In this document: positions 51,173 through 60,858 of the stretch, piece by piece
How the letters are laid out: every line of letters starts with the position of its first letter
Numbering within the stretch: the stretch's first letter is position 1
DNA from: Halorubrum lacusprofundi ATCC 49239
GTDB lineage: Archaea; Halobacteriota; Halobacteria; Halobacteriales; Haloferacaceae
Assembly (NCBI RefSeq): GCF_000022205.1
Contig: NC_012029.1
Coordinates: 496,001 to 560,000, forward strand
DNA length: 64,000 nucleotides
Direction of reading: 5' to 3'
Made by a program: the position numbers and the translations under genes
The notes under the pieces: model-generated
What the model was told of the DNA's origin: nothing
The model's database searches: none
What the model saw: the letters and a program-made list of their open reading frames with translations, nothing else

Positions 51173-54100
51173 ATGCACATCACAGAAGTGGTTTTAGACG
51201 GATTCAAGAGCTTCGGACGAACGACGAGGATCCCCTTTTACGACGACTTCACAGTCGTCACCGGGCCGAACGGCTCGGGAAAGTCGAACATCATCGACGG
51301 GGTTCTCTTCGCGCTCGGCTTAGCGCGTACCCGCGGGATCAGAGCCAAGAAGCTCACGGACCTGATCTACAACCCCGGCCACGACGGCGGCGAAGCCTCG
51401 GACGGTCCGAACGAGGCGTCGGTGACGGTGGTCCTGTCCAACGAGGACGGGACTCTCGACCGCTCGCAGGTCGTCTCCGCCGCCGGCACGGAGAACGTCG
51501 GCGGCGTCTCCGAGATCACGATCAAACGGCGCGTCAAAGAGACTGAGGACAACTACTACTCGTACTACTACCTCAACGGTCGGTCGGTGAACCTCTCGGA
51601 CGTGCAGGACCTGCTTGCCGCCGCCGGCGTCACGCCAGAGGGGTACAACGTCGTGATGCAGGGCGACGTGACCGAGATCATCAACATGACCCCCTACCAG
51701 CGCCGGGGGATCATCGACGAGATCGCGGGCGTCGCCGAATTCGACGAGAAGAAGGAGGCCGCCTACGAGGAGTTGGAGACCGTCGAAGACCGGATCGAGG
51801 AGGCCGATCTCCGGATCGGCGAGAAGCAGGACCGACTCGATCAGCTGGCCGACGAGCGCGAGACCGCCCTGCAGTATCAGCAGTTCCGCGACGAACTCGA
51901 GGAGTACCGCGGCTTTCTCAAAGCCTCCGAGCTGGAAGAGAAGCGCGAGACGCTCGCAGGCGTTGAGGAGGACATCGACGACGACGAGACCGAACTCGAG
52001 GAACTCCGCGCCGAGCTTGACGCCAGGCAGGGCAAACTCACACGGCTGGAGGAGGACTTAGCCGACCTCAACCACGAGATCGAGACCAAAGGCGAGGACG
52101 AACAGATCGAGATCCGGTCGGAGATCGAGGAGGTGAAAGGCGAGATTTCGCGGTTGGAGGACAAAATCGAGGCCGCCGAGGAGCGCGCCGCGGAGGCCGA
52201 GACCGAACGTCGCGACGCGTTCGTTCAGATCGATCGCAAAGAAGAGACGATCGAAGAGCTCGAATCCGAGATCCGCGAGGCGAAAGTCGAGAAGGCCTCC
52301 GTGAAATCGGAGATCGCCACGAAGCGCTCGGAGCTCGCCGACGTCGAGGCCGAGATCGAGGGCGCCGACACCGAGTTCGACGAGCTGAAAGCCGAACTCG
52401 CGGAGAAGAAGGAGGCGATCGAGTCGCTACGGGAGGAGAAAAACGGGCTCCAGCGCGAGAAGGACCGCCTGCTCGACGAGGCCCGTCGGCGCTCGAACGC
52501 GGTGAGCGAGGCGCGGACCGACTTGGAGGACGCCCGCGAGTCGATCCCGGAGCACAAAGCGCGGATCTCCGAGCTGCACAGCGAGCTCGACAAGGCCACG
52601 AAGAACGAGGAGACGATCGAGGACGCGGTCGCTGACCTGTTCGCGGAGAAGGCCGAAACGAGCGAGCGGTTAGAGGCGATCGAAGAGGATCTCCGCGAGA
52701 AACAGAACGAGTATGCGAAGCTGGAGGCCGCCGCCGACCAGCGCGGCGACACCTCGTGGCCCCGCGCGGTGACCGAGGTGAAGAACGGTGGGATCGACGG
52801 GGTCCACGGCGCGGTCGGCGAGCTCGGATCCGTCGAGGCCGAGTACGCCGAGGCCTGCGAGACGGCCGCCGGCGGCAGACTCGCGAACGTCGTCGTCGAC
52901 GATGACGGCGTGGGCTCGACGTGTATCGACTATCTCAAGCAGCGCAATGCGGGGCGGGCGACGTTCCTCCCCATCACGAAGATGGACAACCGGAGCCTCC
53001 CGCGGAAACCCTCGGTTCCGGGCGTCGTCGACTTCGCGCGCAACCTCGTCGACTACGACAGCGAGTACGAGTCGATCTTCTCGTACGTGCTGGGCTCCAC
53101 GCTGATCGTCGAGGACATGGCGACCGCACGGGACCTGATGGGCGACTACCGGATGGTGACGCTCGACGGCGACCTCGTCGAGAAGTCCGGTGCGATGACC
53201 GGCGGGTCGGGCGGCGGCTCCCGCTACGCGTTCACGAAGTCCGGCGGCGGAAAGCTCGAACGGCTCGCGACTGACATCTCGGAGCGAGAAGATGAACGGC
53301 AGGCGCTACAGGCCGAAGTCGACGAGCTGGAAGACGACATCGACGACGCCCGCGACCGGAAGGCCGACGCCGCAGAGCGCGTCCGGTCGCTGGAGGCGGA
53401 CGTCGAGCGCGCCGAAGACGAGTTGGCGGACGCCGAGGACCGCATCGACGAGCTCAAAGCGGAGCTGGAGGATATGGAGGCGGAACGCGAGTCGGTGGAC
53501 GCGGAGATGACCGAACTCGACGACGAGATAGACGATCTGAACACGGAGATCGACGAACTCGACGGCGAGATCGAGGAGATCGAGACAGAGTTGGCCGACT
53601 CGAAGATCCCGGAGCTCTCGGAGCGTGCCGACGAGATCCGCGGGGAGATCTCGGACCTGGAAGACCGGATGAGTTCGCTCGACGGGCGGCGCAACGAGCT
53701 CGAACTGGAGAAGGGGTACACGGAGGACGCGGTCGACGACCTCCACGACACCGTCGAGACGGCGCAAAATCGGAAGGCCGAGGCCGAAGAAGCGATCGCC
53801 GACCACGAGGTGACGATAGACGAGAAGGAGGAGACGCTGGAAGCGAAACGCGAGTCGATCGCGGAGCTCGAAGCGGAACTGACGGAGCTGAAGGCCGACC
53901 GCGAGGACCTCCGAGAGGCGATCACCGAGGCGACCCGCGAGCGCGACGAGCAGCGCTCGCTCGTCTCGGAGGCGGAGTCCGACTTGGAAGACCTCACCGA
54001 CCGCCGCGACCGGCTGGCGTGGGAGATCGACGAGCTGGAGTCGCAGGTCGGCGAGTACGACGCCGACGAGATTCCGGACCTCGACGAGGTCGAGTCGCGT

Positions 54101-54754
54101 ATCGAGGAGTTAGAAGAGGAGATGGCGGCGTTAGAGCCCGTCAACATGCTCGCGATCGACGAATACGACGAGGTAGAGGAGGCGCTGGAGACGCTCCAAG
54201 AGCGCCGGGACGTCCTCGTCGAGGAGCGCGACGCGATCGCGGAGCGTATCGAGGGGTACGAGGCCGAAAAGAAGCGGACGTTCATGGAGACGTTCGAGTC
54301 GATCAACGACCAGTTCGAGGACATCTTCGCGCGCCTCTCGGCCGGCAGCGGCGAGCTCCTCTTGGAGAACCCCGAGGACCCGTTCGAGGAGGGGCTGACG
54401 ATGAAGGCCCAGCCCGCCGACAAGCCGGTCCAGCGGCTCGACGCGATGAGCGGCGGCGAGAAGTCGCTGACCGCGCTCTCCTTCATCTTCGCGATCCAGC
54501 GGCACAACCCCGCGCCGTTCTACGCGCTCGACGAGATCGACGCGTTCCTCGACGCGGTCAACGCCGAGCGCGTCGGCGAGATGATCGAGGAGCTGGCCGA
54601 GGAGGCCCAGTTCGTCGTCGTCGGCCACCGCTCTGCGCTTCTGGAACGCTCCGACCGCGCCATCGGCGTCACGATGCAGGGCGACAACCTCTCGGCGGTA
54701 ACCGGGATGCAGTTCGGCGACGACGGCGACGAGGAGGTGACGGCGGATGACTGA
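51173..54754 (+). CDS. smc: chromosome segregation protein SMC
   Basis: 1193 residues. Structure: Walker A GPNGSGKSN (about 32-40), long coiled coil, hinge (about 520-690: VHGAVGELGSVEAEY, GGRLANVVVDDD, GSTLIVEDMATA), return coiled coil, C-terminal head with signature LDAMSGGEKSL and Walker B ALDEIDAFLDA. ATP-driven head engagement and DNA entrapment organise and segregate the chromosome with the kleisin ScpA, whose gene overlaps the 3' end by 8 bp. Lies next to the division genes but on the opposite strand. Confidence 0.97.
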   Translation: MHITEVVLDGFKSFGRTTRIPFYDDFTVVTGPNGSGKSNIIDGVLFALGLARTRGIRAKKLTDLIYNPGHDGGEASDGPNEASVTVVLSNEDGTLDRSQVVSAAGTENVGGVSEITIKRRVKETEDNYYSYYYLNGRSVNLSDVQDLLAAAGVTPEGYNVVMQGDVTEIINMTPYQRRGIIDEIAGVAEFDEKKEAAYEELETVEDRIEEADLRIGEKQDRLDQLADERETALQYQQFRDELEEYRGFLKASELEEKRETLAGVEEDIDDDETELEELRAELDARQGKLTRLEEDLADLNHEIETKGEDEQIEIRSEIEEVKGEISRLEDKIEAAEERAAEAETERRDAFVQIDRKEETIEELESEIREAKVEKASVKSEIATKRSELADVEAEIEGADTEFDELKAELAEKKEAIESLREEKNGLQREKDRLLDEARRRSNAVSEARTDLEDARESIPEHKARISELHSELDKATKNEETIEDAVADLFAEKAETSERLEAIEEDLREKQNEYAKLEAAADQRGDTSWPRAVTEVKNGGIDGVHGAVGELGSVEAEYAEACETAAGGRLANVVVDDDGVGSTCIDYLKQRNAGRATFLPITKMDNRSLPRKPSVPGVVDFARNLVDYDSEYESIFSYVLGSTLIVEDMATARDLMGDYRMVTLDGDLVEKSGAMTGGSGGGSRYAFTKSGGGKLERLATDISEREDERQALQAEVDELEDDIDDARDRKADAAERVRSLEADVERAEDELADAEDRIDELKAELEDMEAERESVDAEMTELDDEIDDLNTEIDELDGEIEEIETELADSKIPELSERADEIRGEISDLEDRMSSLDGRRNELELEKGYTEDAVDDLHDTVETAQNRKAEAEEAIADHEVTIDEKEETLEAKRESIAELEAELTELKADREDLREAITEATRERDEQRSLVSEAESDLEDLTDRRDRLAWEIDELESQVGEYDADEIPDLDEVESRIEELEEEMAALEPVNMLAIDEYDEVEEALETLQERRDVLVEERDAIAERIEGYEAEKKRTFMETFESINDQFEDIFARLSAGSGELLLENPEDPFEEGLTMKAQPADKPVQRLDAMSGGEKSLTALSFIFAIQRHNPAPFYALDEIDAFLDAVNAERVGEMIEELAEEAQFVVVGHRSALLERSDRAIGVTMQGDNLSAVTGMQFGDDGDEEVTADD

Positions 54755-55715
54755 GCCGCCGGAGTCGGCGGGGGGCGTTCCGAACCTCGACCTGACGAGC
54801 GAGCGCGACGGCGGGTCGCGGGACGGGTCGCTTCCGGAGACGCCCGGAACGGATGAGCCCGCCGCGAACGAGACTGACGCCAAAGGAACCGGCGAGGCCG
54901 GCGAGGGATCCGGCGAGGACGACGAGGTCGAGCCCGTCGAACTCCTCGTGCAGCTCGCCGAGGAGGGCGAGATCGAACCGTGGGACATCGACATCGTGCA
55001 GGTGACCGATGCGTTCTTGGAGAAGCTCGACGAGACGGACCTCCGGACGACCGGACGCGCGCTCTTCTACGCCAGCGTCCTACTCCGGATGAAAAGCGAC
55101 GGGATGTTGGCCGACGACGACGGGGACGACGAGGAGCCCGAGCCGGAGCCGTGGGAGGTCGCGATGGAGGGCGGCGCGCCCGACCCCGCCGACGGCGACT
55201 TCGACCCCATCGACGAGTTGGAGGCCGAGATGGACCGCCGGCTCGACCGGAAAAACACTCGGGGCTCCCCGGAGACGCTCGACGAACTGGTCCGGGAGCT
55301 CCGCGAGGCCGAGCGCGGCTCGTGGTGGAAGGACTCGCGGGAGTACGACACCTCGGAGTCGCCGCACGGCCACGCTCGCGGCACGCAGACGCTCGATTAC
55401 CACACCGGCGACGAGTTCCGGCGCGACGGCGAGCCGACCGCGGGCGAAGCGACCGACCGTACCCACGACGAGGATATCGAGGAGGTCATCGTGGGGATCG
55501 ACAACGCCCTCCGGACCCAATTCGATCGCGGCCGCACGGAGGTGCTGTTCGCGGAGATAGAGACCGCCGGCGGCCGTCCCTTTATGACGTATCTCGCGCT
55601 GCTGTTCATGGCACACCGCGGATCGGTCCGGCTCCAGCAGGACGACCTGTTCGGCGATCTGTGGGTGAAGGACCCATCGGCGATGGCCGGGGAGTCGGAA
55701 GCGATCGCGGACTGA
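54747..55715 (+). CDS. scpA: segregation and condensation protein A (kleisin)
   Basis: 322 residues. The kleisin N-terminal domain (about 65-115) includes VELLVQLAEEGEIEPWDIDIV and LRTTGRALFYASVLLRMKSD (each only partly needed for recognition), which bind the SMC neck. A long acidic region is haloarchaeal style. The C-terminal winged helix carries VLFAEIETAGGRPFMTYLAL and LQQDDLFGDLWV, binding the SMC head. ATG inside the smc 3' end (8-bp overlap). Confidence 0.92.
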   Translation: MTEPPESAGGVPNLDLTSERDGGSRDGSLPETPGTDEPAANETDAKGTGEAGEGSGEDDEVEPVELLVQLAEEGEIEPWDIDIVQVTDAFLEKLDETDLRTTGRALFYASVLLRMKSDGMLADDDGDDEEPEPEPWEVAMEGGAPDPADGDFDPIDELEAEMDRRLDRKNTRGSPETLDELVRELREAERGSWWKDSREYDTSESPHGHARGTQTLDYHTGDEFRRDGEPTAGEATDRTHDEDIEEVIVGIDNALRTQFDRGRTEVLFAEIETAGGRPFMTYLALLFMAHRGSVRLQQDDLFGDLWVKDPSAMAGESEAIAD

Positions 55716-55842
55716 GTCGGGACCTCGGCTCCGTCCCAGCCTCGACGGACGACGAGACGGTTCCGAGCGACTGACCCGCAAACCTGACGAGACGTTCACC
55801 TTCGATGCGGCGGTGGGACGTAACAGCCACTCTCCCCGTCGA

Positions 55843-56649
55843 TCAGTCGGTCCGTCCCACGGTCACGTCGAAGGGAACGCGCTCGACGCGCTCGTACGTC
55901 CCCGACTCCATCTCGTCGATTACCGCTCTCCCCATCTCTCGCCAGCGCCGCCGGAGGTCGTCGTATGCGGTCTCGGAGGTCGCCGCGATAAGCTCCTCGC
56001 GGTGGTCGGCCAGCCCCGCGCCCGAGGCCTTCCGCGCCGCGGCGGTCAGCGCCGGCTCCGCGTACGGCGCCGCGATTCGCTTCTCGTGGACGTACCGTCG
56101 AGTCCGGATGTCGGTGAGTCCTGTTGCCGTGAACGCCTCGCGGACGCGGTCGCCGAGGGCCACGTCGGTATCGACCCCGTGTAGGTACGCCTCCCGGGCT
56201 TCCCGCTCTAGGCGCTCTTCTGCGTCGACGGTGGAGGTGACCGTCACGTCGGCGTTGTCAGGCTCGATCGCGGCGACCAGCTCCGAGGAGACCCGAGCGA
56301 ACTCGCGCACCGCGGCGGCTGGATCGGGAAGGTTGATGAGGAGAGCCTGACAGACCGCGAGGTCGACGGCCCCGTCCGGAAGGGGAAGTCGTATCGCGTC
56401 GCCGGCGACGTACGGGAGCCCGGTCTCCTCGCGGGCGACTCTCAGAAGCTTCGGGTCCGCGTCGACGCCGATCACGGTCGTGTCGGATGGCGTCTCCGCG
56501 TCGATGACGCGAGTCAGCTCCCCGGTGCCGCAGCCGACATCGAGGATGCGGCGGCGGCCCGCCAAGTCGAGGTCTGCGAGGGCCTGACGACCGTCGGTCC
56601 ACATCCCGCGACGGGTGTGTTCGAGGTACTCCGCAGAGAAACGTCGCAC
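55843..56649 (-). CDS. class I SAM-dependent methyltransferase
   Basis: 268 residues, cytoplasmic. SAM-binding motif ILDVGCGTGELTRVID (about 35-50), acidic residue in VIGVDADPKLLRVA, and the strand-4 motif VDLAVCQALLINLPDP. The N-terminus MRRFSAEYLEHTRRGMW is typical of UbiE-like haloarchaeal methyltransferases. The substrate cannot be told. GTG start at 56649; an ATG for M16 would lose conserved residues. Downstream of a small membrane protein gene, not clearly an operon. Confidence 0.85.
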   Translation of the reverse strand: MRRFSAEYLEHTRRGMWTDGRQALADLDLAGRRRILDVGCGTGELTRVIDAETPSDTTVIGVDADPKLLRVAREETGLPYVAGDAIRLPLPDGAVDLAVCQALLINLPDPAAAVREFARVSSELVAAIEPDNADVTVTSTVDAEERLEREAREAYLHGVDTDVALGDRVREAFTATGLTDIRTRRYVHEKRIAAPYAEPALTAAARKASGAGLADHREELIAATSETAYDDLRRRWREMGRAVIDEMESGTYERVERVPFDVTVGRTD

Positions 56650-56689
56650 GCCCCCGCGTTCGACGCAGGAGCGGATAAACGTGCGGAAC

Positions 56690-57148
56690 TCAGTCCTCTC
56701 GGGCGTCGCCGCCGATCCCCGCTAGGTCCGCGAGGAGCGTAGCGGTGACCCCGGCGCAGTAGCCGACGAACGCCCCGCTCAGTCCGACGAGCGCGAACGA
56801 CATCGTCACCCCGCCCAGCGGCGCGTCACCGGCTCCCACGCCGGGAACGCCGAACACGGTGCCCACGACGACGAGCGCGGCGAACACGAGGGCGGGCACG
56901 ACGCCCACTGCCAGACACGCTGGCCCGCCGCAGCGCGCGTACGCGCCGGCGGCCGCGATCGGCGCCGGAGCGTAAAACACCAGCAGCGGGATGAGCCGGT
57001 CCGTCACCGCGGCCGCCGTCTGGATGTCCGCGAGATCGGCGACGACCGCCAGCGCCAGCGCCAATGCCACGATGCCGGCGAACCCTCCGACCATCGTGAG
57101 GGCCAACCGGCGCCGACGCCCGATGAGCAGTGCCTCAGTGGTGGTCAT
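56690..57148 (-). CDS. four-helix membrane protein, unknown function
   Basis: 152 residues, predicted membrane segments at about 16-36, 48-66, 75-96 and 108-133. The N-terminus MTTTEALLIGRRRRLAL is basic, consistent with an in-side orientation. No motif I recognise; it resembles short DUF-type membrane proteins of haloarchaea. ATG at 57148 is used; one more in-frame ATG at 57160 would add four residues. Same strand as the methyltransferase gene, 40 bp before its start. Confidence 0.65.
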   Translation of the reverse strand: MTTTEALLIGRRRRLALTMVGGFAGIVALALALAVVADLADIQTAAAVTDRLIPLLVFYAPAPIAAAGAYARCGGPACLAVGVVPALVFAALVVVGTVFGVPGVGAGDAPLGGVTMSFALVGLSGAFVGYCAGVTATLLADLAGIGGDARED

Positions 57149-57234
57149 AACCGTGGTCACGGCTCTGACTACATAAACCCGCGTCGGACGTATTTAAGAA
57201 TTCACGAATAACTCGCTATCCGCCGCGTAACGGC

Positions 57235-58110
57235 TCACTCCGCGCGAAGCTCGCGCACGCGATCGATATTCCACGCGAAGCTCTTCCCGTCTTCGGTGGG
57301 TGTCTCCAGCGCGAGCGGCACGTCGATCAGGTCCGGGTGGTTGAGGAATCGCTCCATCCCGTCTTCGCCGATGAGTCCCTCGCCGATGTGGGCATGCTCG
57401 TCTTTGTTGGTGCCGCAGGCGTGCTTCGAGTCGTTGAGGTGGATGTACTTGAGGTGTTCCAGCCCGACCACGTCGTCGAACTCCGCGATCGTTTCGTCGA
57501 CGGCTTCGGGTGTCGAAAGATCGTAGCCCGCCGCGAACGCGTGGGCGGTGTCGACGCAGACGTCGATGTCGGTCTCTGTGCGATCGATGATCCCCGCGAG
57601 GTGCTCGAACTCGCCACCGAGCTTCGTGCCAGCGCCCGCGTCGCTCTCGATCAGGATCGTGACGCCGTCGGGCACGTCGATGTCGTCGATCACCGACGCC
57701 GCGTTGTCGAGCCCGCCCTCGACGCCCGCCCCCGTGTGCGCGCCGAGGTGGACGTTGACGTACGGAATCCCGAGCGTGTCGGCCGCGTCGACCTCCTTCT
57801 GCATCGAGTCGAGCGACTTCTCGCGGAGCCCCTCCTTGGGTGTACAGAGGTTGACGAGGTAGGAGGTGTGGATCACCCACGGGCCCTCCAGGTCGCGTTC
57901 GGTACCCTCTCGGAACCGCTCGGCCTCCTCGTCGCCGATGTTCGGATCCTGCCACACCTGTGGGGAGTGGGTGAATATCTGTCCGCAGTTGCCGCCGAAC
58001 TGCTTCTGTCTGAACACCGCATTCGCGATGTTTCCGTACGGCGGCGTTTCGGGATCGTTGGACGCTCTCGAACTGGAGATCGAGACGTGCGCACCGACCT
58101 TGAGACTCAT
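57235..58110 (-). CDS. nfo: deoxyribonuclease IV (endonuclease IV)
   Basis: 291-residue AP endonuclease for abasic-site repair. The trinuclear zinc ligands are visible in [69 protein letters not shown] (last two His/Asp) and [10 protein letters not shown]. Length is typical. The ATG at 58110 starts directly with the first strand MSLKVGAHV; the upstream frame is Arg-rich and not part of the protein. Separated by ~100 bp from the lipoate ligase gene. Confidence 0.92.
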   Translation of the reverse strand: MSLKVGAHVSISSSRASNDPETPPYGNIANAVFRQKQFGGNCGQIFTHSPQVWQDPNIGDEEAERFREGTERDLEGPWVIHTSYLVNLCTPKEGLREKSLDSMQKEVDAADTLGIPYVNVHLGAHTGAGVEGGLDNAASVIDDIDVPDGVTILIESDAGAGTKLGGEFEHLAGIIDRTETDIDVCVDTAHAFAAGYDLSTPEAVDETIAEFDDVVGLEHLKYIHLNDSKHACGTNKDEHAHIGEGLIGEDGMERFLNHPDLIDVPLALETPTEDGKSFAWNIDRVRELRAE

Positions 58111-58211
58111 ACCGTTCCCACGCGAGCGTCGGGAAAAGCCCCTTCGGAACCGGTCGACTGCCGCCTGCGATCTGTCGCGCCGCTCCCGCGACCGCGGACC
58201 CCGCCGCGCCG

Positions 58212-59084
58212 CTACGCGCCCCGGTTCCCCGGACGCGTCCGAACCCACTCGTCGTCCCGATACTTCGTCTCGACGAGCTCCGCGGCCCGCTCCAACTCCG
58301 CGTCGGTCCACGACCCGTCGCGATCGAGGGTGACGCCGTCGCGGTCACTACCCTTCCCGATCACCCACGTAACGAGCGCGTCCTCCACCGCTGCCACCGC
58401 GTCTCCCCGATCGAGGTCGGCCAGCTCGTCCATCCCGACGACTCGTTCACGGAACTCGGCCGGCGTCACCGGCGGGTTCACAAAGGTTCCGAGGTGCCGC
58501 TCCGCCTCGACCGAGAAGGTGAGCGAGCCATGCTGAATCACGGCGTCTCGCTTCCGGTACTGGGCGTTGCCCGCGATTTTTCGCCTCCCTCCGGGGGCGC
58601 CGTCCGCTTCGCTTCCCGCGACCACATCGTGTGCCGGGTGCAGTTCCCGCAGGTAACAGGCCGGATGGTACAGCTCCGGCATCGACGCCTCGACGTAGCC
58701 CGCATCGATCCCGAGTCGGTCGAACGCGTCGAGGACGGGCTCACACAGCAGGTGGTAGCAGTCGAGTAGTTTACCCGGCACGTCGGCGGCCGGAACGGCG
58801 ATCGAGTAGGCCACGTCGCCGTACGCGTCGTGGTAGATCCCGCCGCCGCCGGTCTGGCGCCGGGTCACGTCGATCCCCTCGCGCTCGCAGAACGCCCAGT
58901 CGACCGTCTCCGGGTCCTGTCGGTAACCGAGCGTGAGACAGCTCGGGTCCCATCGGTACGTTCGCACGGTCGACGGACCGCCCGCGGCCGCCGTCTCCGC
59001 TGCGACCTCGTCGAGCGCCATCTGCATCGGTCCCGGTCGCGACTCTTCCCGGATCAGCCGCCAGTTGCCCGCGGGTGCGGTCAC
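58212..59084 (-). CDS. lplA: lipoate-protein ligase A/BPL-fold protein
   Basis: 290 residues. The biotin/lipoate ligase fold is shown by [16 protein letters not shown] (about 76-91, the RRxGGGxVYHD motif), [10 protein letters not shown] with the catalytic Lys, and QHGSL. Lipoylates E2 or H proteins, or transfers octanoyl groups (LipM-like); one cannot separate these by eye. GTG start at 59084. Divergent from rio2, with a 244-bp region that contains two imperfect 20-bp repeats (59098-59117, 59122-59141). Confidence 0.85.
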   Translation of the reverse strand: MTAPAGNWRLIREESRPGPMQMALDEVAAETAAAGGPSTVRTYRWDPSCLTLGYRQDPETVDWAFCEREGIDVTRRQTGGGGIYHDAYGDVAYSIAVPAADVPGKLLDCYHLLCEPVLDAFDRLGIDAGYVEASMPELYHPACYLRELHPAHDVVAGSEADGAPGGRRKIAGNAQYRKRDAVIQHGSLTFSVEAERHLGTFVNPPVTPAEFRERVVGMDELADLDRGDAVAAVEDALVTWVIGKGSDRDGVTLDRDGSWTDAELERAAELVETKYRDDEWVRTRPGNRGA

Positions 59085-59097
59085 CGGTCACCACCTG

Positions 59098-59141
59098 CGC
59101 TCCGCGACCGACTACCGCTCACGCTCCGCGACCAACTACCG
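59098..59141 (+). repeat. 20-bp imperfect direct repeat in lplA-rio2 intergenic region
   Basis: CGCTCCGCGACCGACTACCG at 59098-59117 recurs with a single mismatch at 59122-59141 (period 24 bp). It lies just upstream of the lplA GTG, inside the 244-bp divergent region. The rest of that region includes an AT-rich part and a TTTTAGG TATA-like element at 59299-59305, about 25-30 bp before rio2. Confidence 0.85.
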
Positions 59142-59328
59142 TCCCTGCCCTGCGATCCATCCGCGTACATACGACCCACGTTGGCGCCCCGTCCGAAAGC
59201 GGTTGCGTTCGGCGGGTCGCGACGGCTCGAAATCGCTCGCAAATGAATTTTCTATCGCGATATCTACTTTATACTTACTGCTCGCCGAACGCGCGTCCCT
59301 TTTAGGAATCGCCGGAGTAGGGGCGTGT

Positions 59329-60243
59329 ATGGTTCGAAACGTCGCCGGCGACATGGCCGAGCTCGACCCCGAGGATTTCTATCTCCTCTCGGGCGTTGAG
59401 CAGGGGATGCGCTTCTCCGAGTGGGTCCGCCGGGACAAGATCCCCGAGTACGCCAACCTGACGCGCGAGGAGGTCGACTACCGGATCGATCGGTGTCTCG
59501 ACCGCGAGCTGATCGAACGGAAGACGATCCAGTACGAGGGGTACCAGCTCACCTTCGAGGGATACGACGCTCTCGCGCTCCGGACCTTTTCGGAGCGCGA
59601 GACCATCGACGGCGTGGGCTCGCCCCTGGGGTTCGGCAAGGAGGGTGACGTGTACGAGGCGCAGTCGTTCAAACCGCTCGCGCTGAAGTACCATCGCGAG
59701 GGGTACACCAACTTCCGCGAAGTGAACCGCGAGCGCGAGTACACCGCCGACCGCGACCACGTCTCGTGGCTGTACACCGCGCGCAAGGCGGCCGAGCGCG
59801 AGTACGAGGCGATGGAGGCGCTGTACCCCGACGTATCGGTGCCGCGGCCGGTCGATCACAACCGACATGCCATCGTGATGGACAAGTTCGACGGCGTCGA
59901 GCTCGCGCGCGCGAAGCTCGATCCCGAGCAGGCGATCGGCGTCCTCGATCTCGTCCTCCGCGAGCTGCTGACTGCGTACGACCTCGGGTGGATCCACGCG
60001 GACATGTCCGAGCACAACGTCGCGGTCGCAGAAAGTGGCGTCACGATCTTTGACTGGCCGCAGGCGGTCCCCGTCGATCACGAGAACGCCCGCGAGTTCC
60101 TCGAACGGGACGTGGAGAACCTCCTCCGGTACTTCGGGCGAAAATATCCCCACGAGGTGCCGCGAGACGCGGATATCGAAGGGATCGCGGACGCGATCGT
60201 TGACGGTTCATTTACAACGATTCGGGCGTTCGGCGAGGAATAA
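59329..60243 (+). CDS. rio2: serine/threonine protein kinase RIO2
   Basis: 304 residues. N-terminal winged helix (about 1-90: SGVEQGMRFSEWVRRDKIP) and an atypical kinase domain: ATP site GFGKEGDVYEA (about 101-111), catalytic loop IHADMSEHNVAV (about 221-232) and metal Asp in TIFDWPQ. RIO2 acts in maturation of the small ribosomal subunit. The ATG at 59329 gives the standard N-terminus; the longer open frame upstream is non-coding. Followed by a triple 10-bp repeat. Confidence 0.93.
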   Translation: MVRNVAGDMAELDPEDFYLLSGVEQGMRFSEWVRRDKIPEYANLTREEVDYRIDRCLDRELIERKTIQYEGYQLTFEGYDALALRTFSERETIDGVGSPLGFGKEGDVYEAQSFKPLALKYHREGYTNFREVNREREYTADRDHVSWLYTARKAAEREYEAMEALYPDVSVPRPVDHNRHAIVMDKFDGVELARAKLDPEQAIGVLDLVLRELLTAYDLGWIHADMSEHNVAVAESGVTIFDWPQAVPVDHENAREFLERDVENLLRYFGRKYPHEVPRDADIEGIADAIVDGSFTTIRAFGEE

Positions 60244-60260
60244 ACTGCAATTAGCTATAT

Positions 60261-60290
60261 CGAATCTGTCCGAATCTGTCCGAATCTGTC
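60261..60290 (+). repeat. triple 10-bp tandem repeat after rio2
   Basis: CGAATCTGTC occurs three times without a gap (60261-60290), starting 17 bp after the rio2 stop. The 10-bp period equals about one helical turn. Lies between rio2 and the iron-box-controlled gene. Confidence 0.97.
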
Positions 60291-60329
60291 TCGGCGCCCC
60301 GCCGGCGACGCCGACCGCATCCTTTTTGT

Positions 60330-60345
60330 TTTAGGCTTACCTAAA
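60330..60345. promoter_or_regulatory. iron-regulator (DtxR/IdeR-type) operator
   Basis: TTTAGGCTTACCTAAA, a perfect inverted repeat TTTAGG-N4-CCTAAA. Closely resembles the IdeR/DtxR consensus of TTAGG...CCTAA; haloarchaeal DtxR-like Idr/SirR proteins recognise related sites. It ends 8 bp before the ATG of the next small gene, so a bound repressor would block initiation. Confidence 0.8.
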
Positions 60346-60353
60346 GACACTCA

Positions 60354-60521
60354 ATGTCAGCAGGCGCCCGGTCCCGCACCGACCCTCGTCGCGAATCAGA
60401 ATTGTATCAGACACCGGATATCACCGCCTGTGAGGGGTGTCCCGGACGATCGGTGTTTATGGAGTCCGAGAACACGGACGGGTGGATCGCGAGTGACCAC
60501 GTCGTCGACGTGACTCAGTGA
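60354..60521 (+). CDS. small CxxC protein under an iron box
   Basis: A 55-residue protein of unknown function. The middle reads ITACEGCPGRSVFMESENTD, giving a CxxC pair; the C-terminal third GWIASDHVVDVTQ is the pattern of short haloarchaeal proteins of the DUF7331 type, as far as I can recall. The ATG lies 8 bp after the perfect iron-type operator at 60330-60345, so its message is probably leaderless and iron-repressed. One base separates its stop from the next ATG (amphi-Trp protein), so the two are co-transcribed. Confidence 0.75.
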   Translation: MSAGARSRTDPRRESELYQTPDITACEGCPGRSVFMESENTDGWIASDHVVDVTQ

Positions 60522-60522
60522 G

Positions 60523-60837
60523 ATGACGGACGAATCCCCTCCAGACGGGTCGGCGTCGTCAGCGGCGGACGATGGGCCGACCGTGATCTCGGGGCGGAAC
60601 TTCGAACAGGAGTATCGTCTCGATGTGAGCGAGGCCGGAGAGTTCCTGATCGCCCTCGGCGAGCAGCTCCGCGACGGCGACGATCTACGGCTCGCAACCG
60701 ACGAGTGGGAGCTTCCCTTCGCATTCGGCGAGCCCGTGGAGCTCGAGATCGACTTCGAAGGGGTCGGCGAACCGGAGTTAGAAATCGAAGTGACGTTGCC
60801 GGGTCGGACCGACCAGACAGCGCCAGACGTTCGCTGA
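60523..60837 (+). CDS. amphi-Trp domain protein
   Basis: 104 residues. An acidic N-terminal tail (about 1-25) precedes the amphi-Trp-type domain: FEQEYRLDVSEAGEFLIALG (about 28-47), ELPFAFGEPVELEIDFEG and a final beta strand. The domain is of unknown function and widespread in haloarchaea. Same transcript as the small CxxC protein, hence possibly iron-responsive. Convergent with dpsA. Confidence 0.75.
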   Translation: MTDESPPDGSASSAADDGPTVISGRNFEQEYRLDVSEAGEFLIALGEQLRDGDDLRLATDEWELPFAFGEPVELEIDFEGVGEPELEIEVTLPGRTDQTAPDVR

Positions 60838-60858
60838 GGCGTAGCCGGTTTTGACTGG

